Below, one piece after another: positions 48,849 to 57,489 of a DNA stretch of 64,000 nt (its first letter is position 1; each line of letters opens with the position of its first letter). The stretch comes from Bacillus sp. FJAT-49711 (lineage in GTDB: Bacteria > Bacillota > Bacilli > Bacillales > Bacillaceae_C). The notes below the pieces were generated by a model that worked only from the letters and a program-made list of their open reading frames with translations, made no database searches and was not told where the DNA came from. A program made the translations under genes and the position numbers. The DNA lies in contig NZ_JAGYPL010000001.1 in assembly GCF_018343715.1 (NCBI RefSeq), forward strand, positions 310,001-374,000, written 5' to 3'.

Positions 48849-49049
48849 CTGTTGATTTTCGCTCCAGGCGGCTTCGCTTTCAGCGGGCGGGTACGGGGAG
48901 CCTCCTCGGCGCAAGCGCCTGTGGGGTCTTCTCTGTTCCGTACTCCCGCGACGGACAAAGATGTCCTAGTGCCGTGTCGGCGTTGGCCACAGGACGTGGC
49001 CGTCTTTAGTCGACCAGGAGTCTTCGCCGCCTTCCGCTCCAATCAACAG
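48849..49049 (+). repeat. GC-rich dispersed repeat family 2, copy E
   Basis: Bounded by perfect 9-bp inverted ends CTGTTGATT / AATCAACAG. The core (gcgggcgggtacggggagcc, cctcctcggcgc) is far richer in GC than neighbours and matches the copy at 50606 in reverse orientation. About 66 bp (48950-49015) is extra relative to that copy and has its own GGCCAC-aggac-GTGGCC hairpin. The 78-codon frame here is an accident of composition. Confidence 0.8.
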
Positions 49050-49073
49050 GTTCTAAAATAAAGCTACATTTTA

Positions 49074-49113
49074 AAAAAGGTATAATTCCTCAATAAGTGG
49101 ATTATACCTTTTT
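49074..49113 (+). terminator. Terminator after dtd
   Basis: AAAAAGGTATAAT (49074) pairs with ATTATACCTTTTT (49101), 13 bp, ending in T. It comes after the inserted repeat, so the repeat lies inside the dtd transcript. Confidence 0.75.
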
Positions 49114-49348
49114 GCTGAATTATTTCAGTCTTATTTTCAATAGGAGGATACGGTGTTGCATTGGCCTGGAACTATAAGGTGTCAGGATATTTTTATTGTA
49201 AATCCTTGAATTTACTTTTACTTCTGTATAAATAACTCCTTGTGAAATGACTGAAATTTGAAATAACCATTACAATTGATAGGTGAGAGTGGTGAAATAA
49301 AAGTACGTTATAATATATTCACATATAACTTGGAAGGGAGTGGTAAAT
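49114..49348 (+). other. Gap with no recognisable gene
   Basis: About 235 bp, AT-rich. AGGAGG at 49142 precedes an 18-codon GTG frame that ends at 49207; it resembles a decayed gene end more than a real gene. TATAAT at 49309 may be a -10 for the membrane protein gene, without a good -35. Confidence 0.4.
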
Positions 49349-49591
49349 TTGAAAAAATATCTTGTGTTTATAATAAGTTTTGTATTACTTTACTTGGTAT
49401 TTCAAATATTTTCGGGTGTAATCATAAATGCACTTTATACACCAGATTTTTCCACAAAAGAAGGGACTTTTAGTCAAGAAGTATCGTTTGGTAAGACCCA
49501 TTCAATGTTACTACTTATAACATTGGTTATTGCTACTTTTTCCTATATTTTCTCTCAAAGACTATTTAAAACCAATAAAAATTCGAATTAA
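49349..49591 (+). CDS. Small two-helix membrane protein, unknown function
   Basis: The 80-residue protein has helices at about 4-25 and 52-70, a short extracytoplasmic loop between them and an Asn/Lys-rich end. The TTG at 49349 follows GAAGGGAG by 8 nt; the GTG at 49340 overlaps that site. No family was recognised. It stands alone between a terminator and another hairpin in the accessory stretch. Confidence 0.6.
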   Translation: MKKYLVFIISFVLLYLVFQIFSGVIINALYTPDFSTKEGTFSQEVSFGKTHSMLLLITLVIATFSYIFSQRLFKTNKNSN

Positions 49592-49647
49592 TGAAAAGGA
49601 ATAACCTAAGCAATTGATAATTCACTTTTCTTAATCAATTAATGTGT

Positions 49648-49680
49648 GCGTTGATCCTAGATGAAGGATGAACGCTTTTT
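49648..49680 (+). terminator. Terminator of the small membrane protein gene
   Basis: GCGTT-g-ATCCT / AGGAT-g-AACGC with one internal mismatch, followed by ttttt. From 49681 to 49915 nothing else is seen. Confidence 0.72.
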
Positions 49681-49919
49681 ATAGTTTCTTCTACGAAGTA
49701 ATAAATAAACATTTGCTAGTTAAAAATAAAGTCCCTAATCCGATCTTGTTTTGGAAAAAAAAGTTTTCGAATTCGGAGCTATTTCATGCTTTCTTTTTAA
49801 AGTGAAATTTCTTAAGTATAAACATGTAATTAACACAGCAGCTTGTTTTTTATTTTTGCAAAATACTAAAACCTTTTGATCGCTTTAATCGTGTTACAAA
49901 TGAGAGGATGTGAAAAGCG

Positions 49920-50165
49920 ATGATGAAGAGATCCGTGTTACATGCGGATTTGAATAATACCGATGATATATCATCAAATCATATGAACAGTCATATTACC
50001 GAAGTATACGATCGTCATGTTGAAATTGTTTATCGAGTATGTTTTTCGATTTTGGGCAACAAGCAGGAGGCTGAGGATGCTGTGCAAACGGTATTTATGA
50101 AATTTATGGAAAGTGGGCAGCGGCGGATGATTTTGCTCATTTCCTTGGTGAGGACATCAAAATAG
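49920..50165 (+). pseudogene. Truncated ECF-type RNA polymerase sigma factor
   Basis: Only region 2 of a sigma-70/ECF factor remains (ITEVYDRHVEIVYRVCFSILGNKQEAEDAVQTVF, residues 26-60). It is followed by a junk tail and stop; region 4 is absent, so it cannot recognise a -35. GAGAGGATG precedes the ATG, so translation could still occur. The break at about 50110-50120 joins the frame of the next fragment, pointing to an internal deletion. Confidence 0.75.
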
Positions 50166-50359
50166 ATGATTTGAGTGAAGAAGAAAAGGCAAGAATCGCT
50201 GCTGGAAACGAATCTGGCATAGGACCCATTCAACTAGATGATTACCCTGAGCAACTAAGAGAAGACAAGATTACCATAACTATTCCAAATAGAGATGGAA
50301 AGAAAGTAACGAAAGTAATTAGTGTAAATGTCAGTAATAATGAACTAAACAAAAAGTAG
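50114..50359 (+). pseudogene. C-terminal fragment of an unidentified gene, out of frame with the sigma remnant
   Basis: A second frame runs WAAADDFAHFLGED... to ...VNVSNNELNKK with ordinary coding composition and no start of its own near the junction (an ATG occurs only at 50171). It is probably the tail of a gene that once followed or lay near the sigma factor, for instance its partner. I could not identify a family. Confidence 0.5.
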
Positions 50360-50465
50360 TGATAGCCATTTTGTTAGACGAATAACATAAAAATAGTTCT
50401 TTTAGTACGTTAGTATTCTAGGTAATTGATGTATAATTTTCTTATTTTATACCCTTAAGAATTGA

Positions 50466-50510
50466 AAAAGACGACTTAAAATTCACATATATGAAATTTA
50501 AGTCGTTTTG
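50466..50510 (+). terminator. Hairpin after the sigma remnant
   Basis: ACGACTTAAA (50471) pairs with TTTAAGTCGT (50497), with TTCA/TGAA inside, followed by tttgattt. Confidence 0.6.
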
Positions 50511-50605
50511 ATTTGCAATAAACAATCTTTTAAAAAACTTCTCATTGCCTTTGAAAGGATGGTTCTTTTCTCTATTAAAAAGCACACAATTGATTTTGGC
50601 ACAAT

Positions 50606-50741
50606 GTAGATTGTAGCGGAAGATGTGAGACTCCTGTGGGAGTACGGGACAGGGGAGACCCCACAGGCCACAGGTGCTTTGCGCCGAGGAGGCTCCCCGT
50701 ACCGCCCGCGGAAAGCGAACACCTGCAGTGGAAATCAACAG
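50606..50741 (-). repeat. GC-rich dispersed repeat family 2, copy F
   Basis: Minus orientation relative to the copy at 48849. On the minus strand it starts CTGTTGATTT and carries GCGGGCGGTACGGGGAGCC and CCTCCTCGGCGC, then CCCGTACTCCCACAGGAGTC. It lacks the 66-bp insert. The stretch gtgggagtacgggacagggg can fold with the rest into a long stem. Frames across it are spurious. Confidence 0.8.
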
Positions 50742-50754
50742 TCTAGGTAGTAAA

Positions 50755-50803
50755 GAGAAAAGAAGCTATCTAAAGAGTCAATGACTGCGACTTTTAGACA
50801 GCT
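50755..50803 (-). terminator. Candidate terminator of the amidase gene
   Basis: AGCTaTCTAAA (50764) pairs with TTTAGAcAGCT (50792), followed leftward by a T-rich run on the minus strand (rc of aaagagaaaagaagct). Confidence 0.5.
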
Positions 50804-50810
50804 CCCTTAT

Positions 50811-52082
50811 TTAGTTGCCTGAAAAATATTCAACAAGTCCTTTTTCAATGGCAGTAGTAATTTTATCCATGTACGTATTTGTTTTTATGATTTCCTCTTC
50901 GGCAGGATTGCTTAAGTACCCTAACTCAAGTAATAGAGACGGTTGCTGATTTTCTCTAAGTACATAATAGTCGCCATATCGAACTCCCCGGTCTGAAATA
51001 TTGATGGCATTTGATATATGATTATGTACAGTATCCGCTAATTTCATTTCGCTGTCGTAATAATAATAAGTTGTATGGCCATGGACAGTACTGTCTTCTA
51101 TACTATCAAAGTGCAGGCTAATGAAGACGTCAGCATTTTCGATATATGCAAGTTCTGCACGGTCTTGCAAACTTACGTAATCATCGGAAGATCGAGTTAA
51201 TACAACATTAAAGCCGGCAGTTGTTAATTTTTCACTAAGTAGAAGTGACGCATTCATCGTCAAACCCTTTTCCAGTGTTCCATTTGCCCCTGCAGCCCCT
51301 TCATCACGCCCTCCGTGCCCTGGGTCTATAACAATGGTTTTTGAATTTGCTTTCGTTTTTGCAGGAACTTTATTCGTTTTTGAGACAATCCAGCTCGCAA
51401 TATAACCTTTTTTTCCTGAATCAAACTCAATCTTTATCCAATCTCCGTCTTTTTCCAAAACCCTATAAACATCTTTTGAAGATGCCTGTCCAATAATCCC
51501 CGATTTTAAGGTCGGTTTTTTTCTAATATTCGTACCATCATATAATGGGCTAATATAATGTTTTTCTTGACCGGAAATATTATTACTCGCTGGTTGATTA
51601 GGTGCGATTGTTTCAATATAAGCACTGCTTACCCAAGCGGGACCAGATGAAAATTCTATTTCATACCAATCCTCTTTATGATCCAAGATAACAACATCAT
51701 CACCCATTTGGAGGTTCCCTATTACTGAACCAGAAAGATTTGGCTCTGATCTGATATTTAAATGATCAGCAGTGACCATTCCTGCATTTATGTTTGAAGT
51801 AGACTTTTGCTCCTGGGCTAACCAATTTGCAACCCAGCCTTTTTTCCCAGATGGAAGCTTAATTTCATACCAACCATCTTTTTCATTTTTTATTTCATAT
51901 GTTTCTCCTTTTCGGATTTGGGTAATGATTGTATAAGTTGTTCCTGGCTTTTCTCTAACATTCACTATATCTTCAGTAACAACAATTGTATCTGATTCCG
52001 CAAAAATAACAGGAGAAAATCGTACAAAAAGTATAATAAGAAAGAATGGAATGATAATAAAAAAGAATAGTTTTTTCCCCAA
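50811..52082 (-). CDS. N-acetylmuramoyl-L-alanine amidase with three SH3b domains
   Basis: The 423-residue secreted wall hydrolase (YrvJ type) has a signal peptide (to about residue 28, FAES). SH3b domains follow at about 33-90, 101-158 and 175-233, then an Amidase_3 catalytic domain from about 248. Zinc ligands: His256 (DPGHGG) and the later His in FISLHFDS; the catalytic Glu is likely in LLLELGYLSN. It cuts the amide bond between MurNAc and the stem peptide. The start is TTG with AAAGGCGG upstream. The position beside hisS matches B. subtilis yrvJ. Confidence 0.9.
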   Translation of the reverse strand: MGKKLFFFIIIPFFLIILFVRFSPVIFAESDTIVVTEDIVNVREKPGTTYTIITQIRKGETYEIKNEKDGWYEIKLPSGKKGWVANWLAQEQKSTSNINAGMVTADHLNIRSEPNLSGSVIGNLQMGDDVVILDHKEDWYEIEFSSGPAWVSSAYIETIAPNQPASNNISGQEKHYISPLYDGTNIRKKPTLKSGIIGQASSKDVYRVLEKDGDWIKIEFDSGKKGYIASWIVSKTNKVPAKTKANSKTIVIDPGHGGRDEGAAGANGTLEKGLTMNASLLLSEKLTTAGFNVVLTRSSDDYVSLQDRAELAYIENADVFISLHFDSIEDSTVHGHTTYYYYDSEMKLADTVHNHISNAINISDRGVRYGDYYVLRENQQPSLLLELGYLSNPAEEEIIKTNTYMDKITTAIEKGLVEYFSGN

Positions 52083-52118
52083 AAAATGAAACCGCCTTTC
52101 TCACTGACCTAATTATCA

Positions 52119-52148
52119 ATTTTACCAACTTTTATATATTCTAATCAA
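52119..52148 (-). promoter_or_regulatory. Candidate amidase promoter
   Basis: Minus strand TTGATT (52148-52143), 18 nt, TAAAAT (52124-52119), 37 bp before the TTG start. Confidence 0.4.
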
Positions 52149-52396
52149 ATTTTATATTCGATGAAAAGCATAAAAATCCTTTTAAGTTTTTTAAAATGGG
52201 CAATACTAATCAGAAAAGCTGCTTTACTTGCGGCTGTTGATGCTGGGCGAATGGATATTAGCTACTCAAGCTGGAAAGAGAAGAAATTCACTGCTAGATA
52301 GGGGTTGGAGCTATACAGAATAAGTCTAAAATTATAAATTTAGACTTAAAAAACTTATCCTTTTTTACTAACTAAAAATGATTAGGAGGCACCAAG
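52149..52396. other. Gap with a possible gene scrap and a palindrome
   Basis: In one plus frame from 52191 a 30-codon stretch reads like coding sequence (AALLAAVDAGRMDISYSS, ending at the TAG at 52299) without a start, so it may be a remnant. TAAGTCTAAA / TTTAGACTTA (52321-52348) is a perfect 10-bp palindrome without a T-run. Confidence 0.35.
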
Positions 52397-52573
52397 TTGA
52401 GAGCAAATGATCAAAATCGTATAGCTTCCTTCAGTACATCCCAACTTTTTTCGTTGAATTTTAAACATAGTATTGAAAAAGAGAATTATATGATTATGGA
52501 GGAGCCTATCTCAGAATACGGACTTTCATTGGCGGATATTAAAGGATTTAAAAAAAGAATGGGTAGGTCTTAA
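52397..52573 (+). CDS. Small protein of 58 residues, unknown function
   Basis: TTG start 6 nt after AGGAGGC; the product reads from LRANDQNRIASFSTS to GFKKRMGRS, soluble, with a mixed-charge middle (IMEEPISEYGLSLADI). The strong ribosome site and coding-like composition support it. From memory B. subtilis has a small gene (yrzK) between the amidase and hisS, so it may be that; I cannot confirm identity. No domain recognised. Confidence 0.6.
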   Translation: MRANDQNRIASFSTSQLFSLNFKHSIEKENYMIMEEPISEYGLSLADIKGFKKRMGRS

Positions 52574-52607
52574 AGACGAAATTGAAATAAAACAATTATG
52601 GTATGTA

Positions 52608-52636
52608 TTGACAAAGTTTTACGATATTCGTATGAT
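52608..52636 (+). promoter_or_regulatory. Promoter of the hisS-aspS operon
   Basis: TTGACA, 17-nt spacer, TATGAT. Transcription would start near 52643, giving a 335-nt leader. Confidence 0.75.
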
Positions 52637-52642
52637 AAATGA

Positions 52643-52926
52643 ATAATTATCAACATAACTATAATGGCCCATGAGGGAAAAAGTAATTGAGATCCGTATG
52701 GAAAGAGAGGAAATGCCATGGCTGGGAGCATTTCTCCAATTCGACTCAATGAAGCACATTCCTTAGGCTTCTATTTCGAAAAGGCGCAACTTAGTAGGAA
52801 TGGACGTATTCAGGCGATAACTGTTTGAGTGGGAGCTGTTTTTTACGGCTTCAAAAAGGGTGGCACCGCGGGAATTAACCTCTCGTCCCTTGTTTTTCGA
52901 AACAAGAGACGAGAGGTTTTTTTAAT
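52643..52926 (+). promoter_or_regulatory. T-box riboswitch of hisS (His specifier)
   Basis: The T-box core AGGGTGGCACCGCGG (52857-52871) pairs with the tRNA acceptor end. It precedes a terminator with stem CCTCTCGTC / GACGAGAGG and T7 (52879-52923). Stem I spans about 52675-52770; CAC at 52755-52757 followed by A is the likely histidine specifier codon. Uncharged tRNA-His should stabilise the antiterminator and turn on hisS-aspS. Confidence 0.92.
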
Positions 52927-52979
52927 GGAAAGAACCTTATTAGCTGTGATAAGACATGTTAAAAAAGGAGGAACGTAGT

Positions 52980-54251
52980 ATGACCATACAAATACCGAGA
53001 GGGACGCAAGACATCCTTCCTGGAGTGGTTGAAAAGTGGCAATTCATTGAAGAAAAAGCGAAAGACATTTGCAAAAAATATCAATATCGAGAAATCCGAA
53101 CTCCTATTTTTGAAAATACAGAACTTTTTTTACGCGGAGTGGGGGATACAACCGACATTGTTCAAAAGGAAATGTACTCCTTTCATGATCGCGGCGGTAG
53201 AAATATAACCCTTAGGCCGGAAGGAACCGCATCAGTCGTTCGCTCTTTTGCTGAAAATAAAATGTTTGGAAACCCTACACAACCTGTAAAGCTCTATTAT
53301 TTAGGGCCGATGTTTCGTTACGAGCGTCCTCAGGCGGGCAGATACCGTCAATTTGTTCAGTTTGGTGTAGAAGCATTGGGAAGTATGGATCCGGCTATCG
53401 ATGCCGAAGTCATTTCTCTTGCAATGGATGTTTACAAATCACTTGGTTTAAAGAGGCTGCGTCTTGTCATTAATAGTCTTGGGGACAATGAGAGCAGGAA
53501 TGCACACCGAACGGCCCTGATCAACCATTTTCAACCAAGAATAGATGAATTTTGTGGAGATTGCCAAAAGCGACTCGAAAAAAATCCATTAAGAATTCTT
53601 GACTGTAAGAAAGACCGTGAACATGAGTTAATGAAATCTGCTCCTTCAATTCTAGAATTTCTAAATGAAGATTCGAAGAAATACTTTGAGAAAGTAAGAC
53701 AATACTTGTCAGAAATGGACATTGATTTTATTGTGGATCCAACTCTTGTTAGAGGTTTGGATTACTATAATCACACAGCATTTGAAATAATGAGTGAAGC
53801 GGAAGGCTTTGGTGCGATTACGACACTTTGTGGCGGAGGAAGATATAACGGACTTGTAGAGGAGATGGGTGGTCCTGATACGCCCGGAATCGGTTTCGCA
53901 TTAAGTATGGAAAGATTGATTAGTGCTTTGGAGGCAGAAGGTATCAATATTGATTCCAAGTATTCAGCGGACTGCTATATTATAGTACTTGGAGATGAGG
54001 CAAGAGATTACTCTGTCTCATTATTGCAAAAGTTACGTCAAGCAGGATTTTCTGCTGATCGTGATTATTTAAATCGAAAAGTAAAAGCGCAATTTAAAGC
54101 TGCTGAGCGTCTAGGAGCTAAATTCGCGATTATTTTAGGCGATGAAGAATTGCAAACTGGTAAAATAACTGTAAAAAACTTAGATAATGGTGAACAAAGT
54201 GAATTGCCGTTAGATAATTTTATAGACGAATTTAGTAAGCAATGCCGATGA
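52980..54251 (+). CDS. hisS: Histidyl-tRNA synthetase
   Basis: The 423-residue class II enzyme starts [14 protein letters not shown]. Motif 2 is in [15 protein letters not shown], the histidine motifs are [15 protein letters not shown] and [14 protein letters not shown], and the C-terminal anticodon-binding domain covers the last 95 residues or so. ATG 52980 is 8 nt after AAAGGAGG; the earlier start at 52956 has no ribosome site. Controlled by the upstream T-box and co-transcribed with aspS. Confidence 0.97.
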   Translation: MTIQIPRGTQDILPGVVEKWQFIEEKAKDICKKYQYREIRTPIFENTELFLRGVGDTTDIVQKEMYSFHDRGGRNITLRPEGTASVVRSFAENKMFGNPTQPVKLYYLGPMFRYERPQAGRYRQFVQFGVEALGSMDPAIDAEVISLAMDVYKSLGLKRLRLVINSLGDNESRNAHRTALINHFQPRIDEFCGDCQKRLEKNPLRILDCKKDREHELMKSAPSILEFLNEDSKKYFEKVRQYLSEMDIDFIVDPTLVRGLDYYNHTAFEIMSEAEGFGAITTLCGGGRYNGLVEEMGGPDTPGIGFALSMERLISALEAEGINIDSKYSADCYIIVLGDEARDYSVSLLQKLRQAGFSADRDYLNRKVKAQFKAAERLGAKFAIILGDEELQTGKITVKNLDNGEQSELPLDNFIDEFSKQCR

Positions 54252-54263
54252 GGAGGATATTGT

Positions 54264-56045
54264 ATGTTTGGTAGAACACATTATTGCGGTGAGATTACCG
54301 AAAAGTCAATTGGGGAGTCAGTTATTTTAAAAGGATGGGTACAAAGACGTCGTGATTTGGGAGGTTTGATATTTATCGACCTTCGTGACAGAACAGGAAT
54401 TGTACAAATTGTCTTTAATCCTGAAATTTCTAGGCAAGCTTTGGAAATTGCCGAAAAAGTACGAAACGAATATGTGGTCGACGTTCGTGGTACTGTCGTG
54501 GCAAGAAATGTAGGGACGATAAATGATAATTTAAAAACAGGTAAAATAGAAATCGTCGTTACAGAAGTGAATATTATTAACGAGGCGAAGACTCCTCCAT
54601 TTATGATTGAAAATAATACTGAGGCTGCAGAAGACATTCGCTTGAAATATAGATATTTGGATCTTCGAAGAACGGAAATGTACGATGTTTTTAAAATGCG
54701 TTCTACTGTTACGAGAACGATTCGTAATTTTTTAGATGAAGAGGGCTATCTTGATATTGAAACGCCAATTCTTACGAAAAGTACTCCAGAAGGGGCGAGA
54801 GATTATTTAGTTCCTAGCAGAGTTCATCCTGGTGAATTTTTTGCTTTGCCGCAATCACCGCAAATATTTAAGCAACTCTTAATGGTTAGTGGTTTTGATA
54901 AATATTATCAGATTGCCAGATGTTTTCGTGATGAGGATTTACGGGCAGACCGCCAGCCAGAGTTTACTCAAATTGATATTGAAGTAAGCTTCATGAGTCA
55001 AGAAGATATTAGAGAAATGGTTGAGCGGATGATGAAGCAAGTCATGTTCGCGACGAAAGAGCTTGAAATTGAAACTCCTTTCCCTATCATGCCATATGAT
55101 GAGGCAATGGAAAAATACGGATCGGATAAACCAGATACTCGATTTGGAATGGAACTACAAGATATTTCAAAGTTAGTCGAAAACTCAAGTTTTAAAGTAT
55201 TCTCAAATGCGATTACTTCAGGCGGACAGGTGAAAGCTCTCGTCGTAAAGCAAAGTGCAGATCAATACTCTAGAAAAGATATTGACGGTTTAGGTGAGTT
55301 TGCCGCCCGGTACGGCGCTAAAGGTCTTGCTTGGCTCAAAGTCGATGCTGACGGGTTAAAAGGGCCGATTGCAAAATTCTTTGCAGATGCAGAACAAACA
55401 GAGCTCTGTGAATTCCTTTCAGCTGAACAAGGTGACTTAATACTGTTTGCTGCTGATTCAAAAAAGATAGTTGCAGACTCATTAGGTGCATTACGTTTGA
55501 AACTCGGCAAAGATTTAGGGTTGATTGATGAAAATAAGTATAATTTCCTTTGGGTTACGGAATGGCCGCTGCTGGAATACGATGAAGAAGAAAATCGCTA
55601 TTATGCTGCACATCATCCATTTACGATGCCTGCACGAGAAGATTTGGATAAGCTGGAATCAGACCCAAGTGATGTTAAAGCACAAGCATATGACCTTGTG
55701 TTAAATGGATATGAATTAGGTGGAGGCTCACTGCGAATTTTTGAAAGAGAAGTACAAGAAAAGATGTTTAAAGTACTTGGATTTTCCATGGAAGAAGCGA
55801 AGAGGCAGTTCGGATTTTTACTTGAAGCCTTTGAATATGGAACCCCTCCACATGGTGGGATTGCATTAGGTCTAGATCGAATGGTCATGCTTTTAGCCGG
55901 AAGAAATAGTCTTCGTGATACGATTGCTTTCCCTAAAACAGCAAGTGCAAGTGATTTGTTAATGAAGGCGCCAGATGAAGTAAGCGAAGCTCAATTAAAA
56001 GAATTGCAGCTTCGTGTAGATGTCAAGCCTGAAAAGGTTTTGTAA
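54264..56045 (+). CDS. aspS: Aspartyl-tRNA synthetase
   Basis: The 593-residue class IIb enzyme has an N-terminal OB anticodon-binding domain ([23 protein letters not shown]), catalytic motif 2 ([19 protein letters not shown]), the bacterial GAD insertion (about 285-420) and motif 3 ([15 protein letters not shown]). GAGGAGG precedes the ATG. It lies 12 bp after hisS and shares its T-box. Confidence 0.97.
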   Translation: MFGRTHYCGEITEKSIGESVILKGWVQRRRDLGGLIFIDLRDRTGIVQIVFNPEISRQALEIAEKVRNEYVVDVRGTVVARNVGTINDNLKTGKIEIVVTEVNIINEAKTPPFMIENNTEAAEDIRLKYRYLDLRRTEMYDVFKMRSTVTRTIRNFLDEEGYLDIETPILTKSTPEGARDYLVPSRVHPGEFFALPQSPQIFKQLLMVSGFDKYYQIARCFRDEDLRADRQPEFTQIDIEVSFMSQEDIREMVERMMKQVMFATKELEIETPFPIMPYDEAMEKYGSDKPDTRFGMELQDISKLVENSSFKVFSNAITSGGQVKALVVKQSADQYSRKDIDGLGEFAARYGAKGLAWLKVDADGLKGPIAKFFADAEQTELCEFLSAEQGDLILFAADSKKIVADSLGALRLKLGKDLGLIDENKYNFLWVTEWPLLEYDEEENRYYAAHHPFTMPAREDLDKLESDPSDVKAQAYDLVLNGYELGGGSLRIFEREVQEKMFKVLGFSMEEAKRQFGFLLEAFEYGTPPHGGIALGLDRMVMLLAGRNSLRDTIAFPKTASASDLLMKAPDEVSEAQLKELQLRVDVKPEKVL

Positions 56046-56064
56046 CGAAGAAATTACTTTTCAT

Positions 56065-56213
56065 TGTCTAGCTACAGCGCCTATCGAAAGGCAAACTTCC
56101 TGCCCTTTTCCCTTACGATAAGTCAACATCGGCTCGTTCCTCGCCGTGTCTCCTTAATCTCGGTAGAAGGTCCTAAAGTTTGTACGCCGATGAGCATTGC
56201 GCTTACGCTTTTC
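56065..56213 (+). repeat. Dispersed repeat family 1, copy D
   Basis: Complete copy: TGTCTAGCTACAGCGCCTAT at the left end, aagtcaacatcggctcgttc and ctcgccgtgtctcc inside, and GCGCTTACGCTTTTCT at the right end. It follows aspS directly. No T-run terminator is seen between aspS and the repeat. The frame over it is spurious. Confidence 0.8.
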
Positions 56214-56248
56214 TTTGAAATTAGTGAAATATTCCCATGTATTTACGT

Positions 56249-56277
56249 TTGAAAAAAGCTTTTTCCTATGTTAGTAT
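56249..56277 (+). promoter_or_regulatory. 6S RNA promoter
   Basis: TTGAAA, 17-nt spacer, TAGTAT; transcription would start about 56284. Confidence 0.7.
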
Positions 56278-56283
56278 TTAATC

Positions 56284-56482
56284 AACAAGAAAAGTCCTGA
56301 TGTGTTCGTCTATACACCTTTTCGTTTTGACCGACATCTCATACCTACGGGAGTTTGGAGTTTCCAGACTGAATGCAAGCCTCTGCGAGAGGACACATAA
56401 AGCCTGGAGCAGGACACCCACCTGCCAAGAGCGGGTTCAAAACAAAGGATTTTTAACAGACGGCATAATTGGGACTTTTTCC
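56284..56482 (+). ncRNA. bsrA: 6S RNA (6S-1 / BsrA type)
   Basis: A gene of about 200 nt lies between aspS and the tcdA homologue, the position of bsrA in B. subtilis. The ends pair (AAAAGTCC at 56290 with GGACTTTT at 56472). The middle contains catacctacgggagtttgg and cttccagac-like arms around the large internal bulge typical of 6S RNA, and gcaggacacccacctgcc on the 3' side. It mimics an open promoter and sequesters sigma-A RNA polymerase in stationary phase and during outgrowth. Ends are approximate. Confidence 0.85.
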
Positions 56483-56494
56483 TATTTCCAACGA

Positions 56495-56524
56495 AACAGC
56501 CTTTATTTGAAGGTTGTTTTTTTA
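56495..56524 (+). terminator. Terminator downstream of 6S RNA
   Basis: AACAGCCTT-tatttg-AAGGTTGTT with one G-U pair, then T-run to 56523. Confidence 0.82.
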
Positions 56525-56681
56525 TTTCCGGTTTATTTGAACTCCTAAGAATAGACTAATTTTTTTATGTAAGTAAAAGGTCCTTAGATAGGCTCTTTGT
56601 TTTTGTAAGTTGATAAATAATATTTTTTCATTTATTCTAATTCAGTATAGAAAAGATTGAACATACTTGGAGCTGATAAAC

Positions 56682-57446
56682 ATGTTGCATCAATTTTCGA
56701 GAAACGAGTTGGCAATTGGCAAGGATGGCCTAGAATTATTAAAAAACAGCACGGTTGCCGTTCTTGGTGTTGGCGGAGTAGGGACGTTTGCAGCCGAGGC
56801 ATTGGCACGAAGCGGTGTAGGAAAACTAATTCTAGTTGATAAAGATGATGTAGATATAACAAACGTGAACAGACAACTTATTGCTTTACTTTCAACAGTT
56901 GGACAGCCCAAGGTTGATTTAATGAAAACAAGAATTGAAGATATTAACCCAGAATGTGAAGTTGTTGCTTTAAAAATGTTTTATACAGAAGACACATATG
57001 AAGCCTTTTTCGAACATCAACCCGATTTTGTTGTGGATGCTTCAGATACCATTTCTTATAAAATTCATTTAATCAAAGAATGCTTAAAGCGAGATATCTC
57101 GATCATTTCATCAATGGGCGCAGCTAATAAAATGGATCCAACCCGGTTAATGATTAAAGATATTTTTAAAACCCATACCGATCCAATTGCGAAAGTGATT
57201 AGAACAAAACTTAGAAAAGAAGGCATCAAAAAAGGAATACCTGTTGTTTTCTCTGATGAAAGTCCTATTGTTATTCGTGAGGAAGTTCGGAAAACGGTCG
57301 GGAAGGATGATTCAGAGATAAGAAAAGCGCAAATGCCGCCATCATCAAATGCATTTGTTCCTTCGACAGTTGGCCTAATTATGGCGAGCTACGTCGTACG
57401 TGAAATTTTGAAAGACATCCATATCCATAGAGTAAATGAAGGATGA
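56682..57446 (+). CDS. tcdA: tRNA threonylcarbamoyladenosine dehydratase
   Basis: The 254-residue E1-like protein (YrvM/CsdL) cyclises t6A37 of tRNA with ATP. Nucleotide loop GVGGVG at 29-34, then LVDKDDVDITNVNRQ; SSMGAANKMDPTR and the C-terminal PSSNAFVPSTVG are conserved. ATG 56682 is 9 nt after GGAG and gives the family start MLHQFSRNELAIG. Confidence 0.96.
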   Translation: MLHQFSRNELAIGKDGLELLKNSTVAVLGVGGVGTFAAEALARSGVGKLILVDKDDVDITNVNRQLIALLSTVGQPKVDLMKTRIEDINPECEVVALKMFYTEDTYEAFFEHQPDFVVDASDTISYKIHLIKECLKRDISIISSMGAANKMDPTRLMIKDIFKTHTDPIAKVIRTKLRKEGIKKGIPVVFSDESPIVIREEVRKTVGKDDSEIRKAQMPPSSNAFVPSTVGLIMASYVVREILKDIHIHRVNEG

Positions 57447-57450
57447 AATA

Positions 57451-57486
57451 AAAGGCAGTTAAGTATAGATGACTTAGCTGCCTTTC
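57451..57486. terminator. Bidirectional terminator, tcdA / rarA
   Basis: AAAGGCAGTTAAGT / ACTTAGCTGCCTTT, 14 bp with one G-U pair, flanked by A and T residues. Confidence 0.82.
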
Positions 57487-57489
57487 AAA

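Noticed and set aside
48825-49061. Plus and minus frames over the GC-rich repeat
   Set aside because: GC-rich sequence has few stops; the same block recurs as a non-coding repeat at 50606.
52321-52348. Intrinsic terminator at the TAAGTCTAAA palindrome
   Set aside because: No T-run follows in either direction; kept only as a palindrome in the gap entry.
56300-56548. 82-codon frame between aspS and tcdA
   Set aside because: It lies across the 6S RNA and its terminator; no ribosome site.
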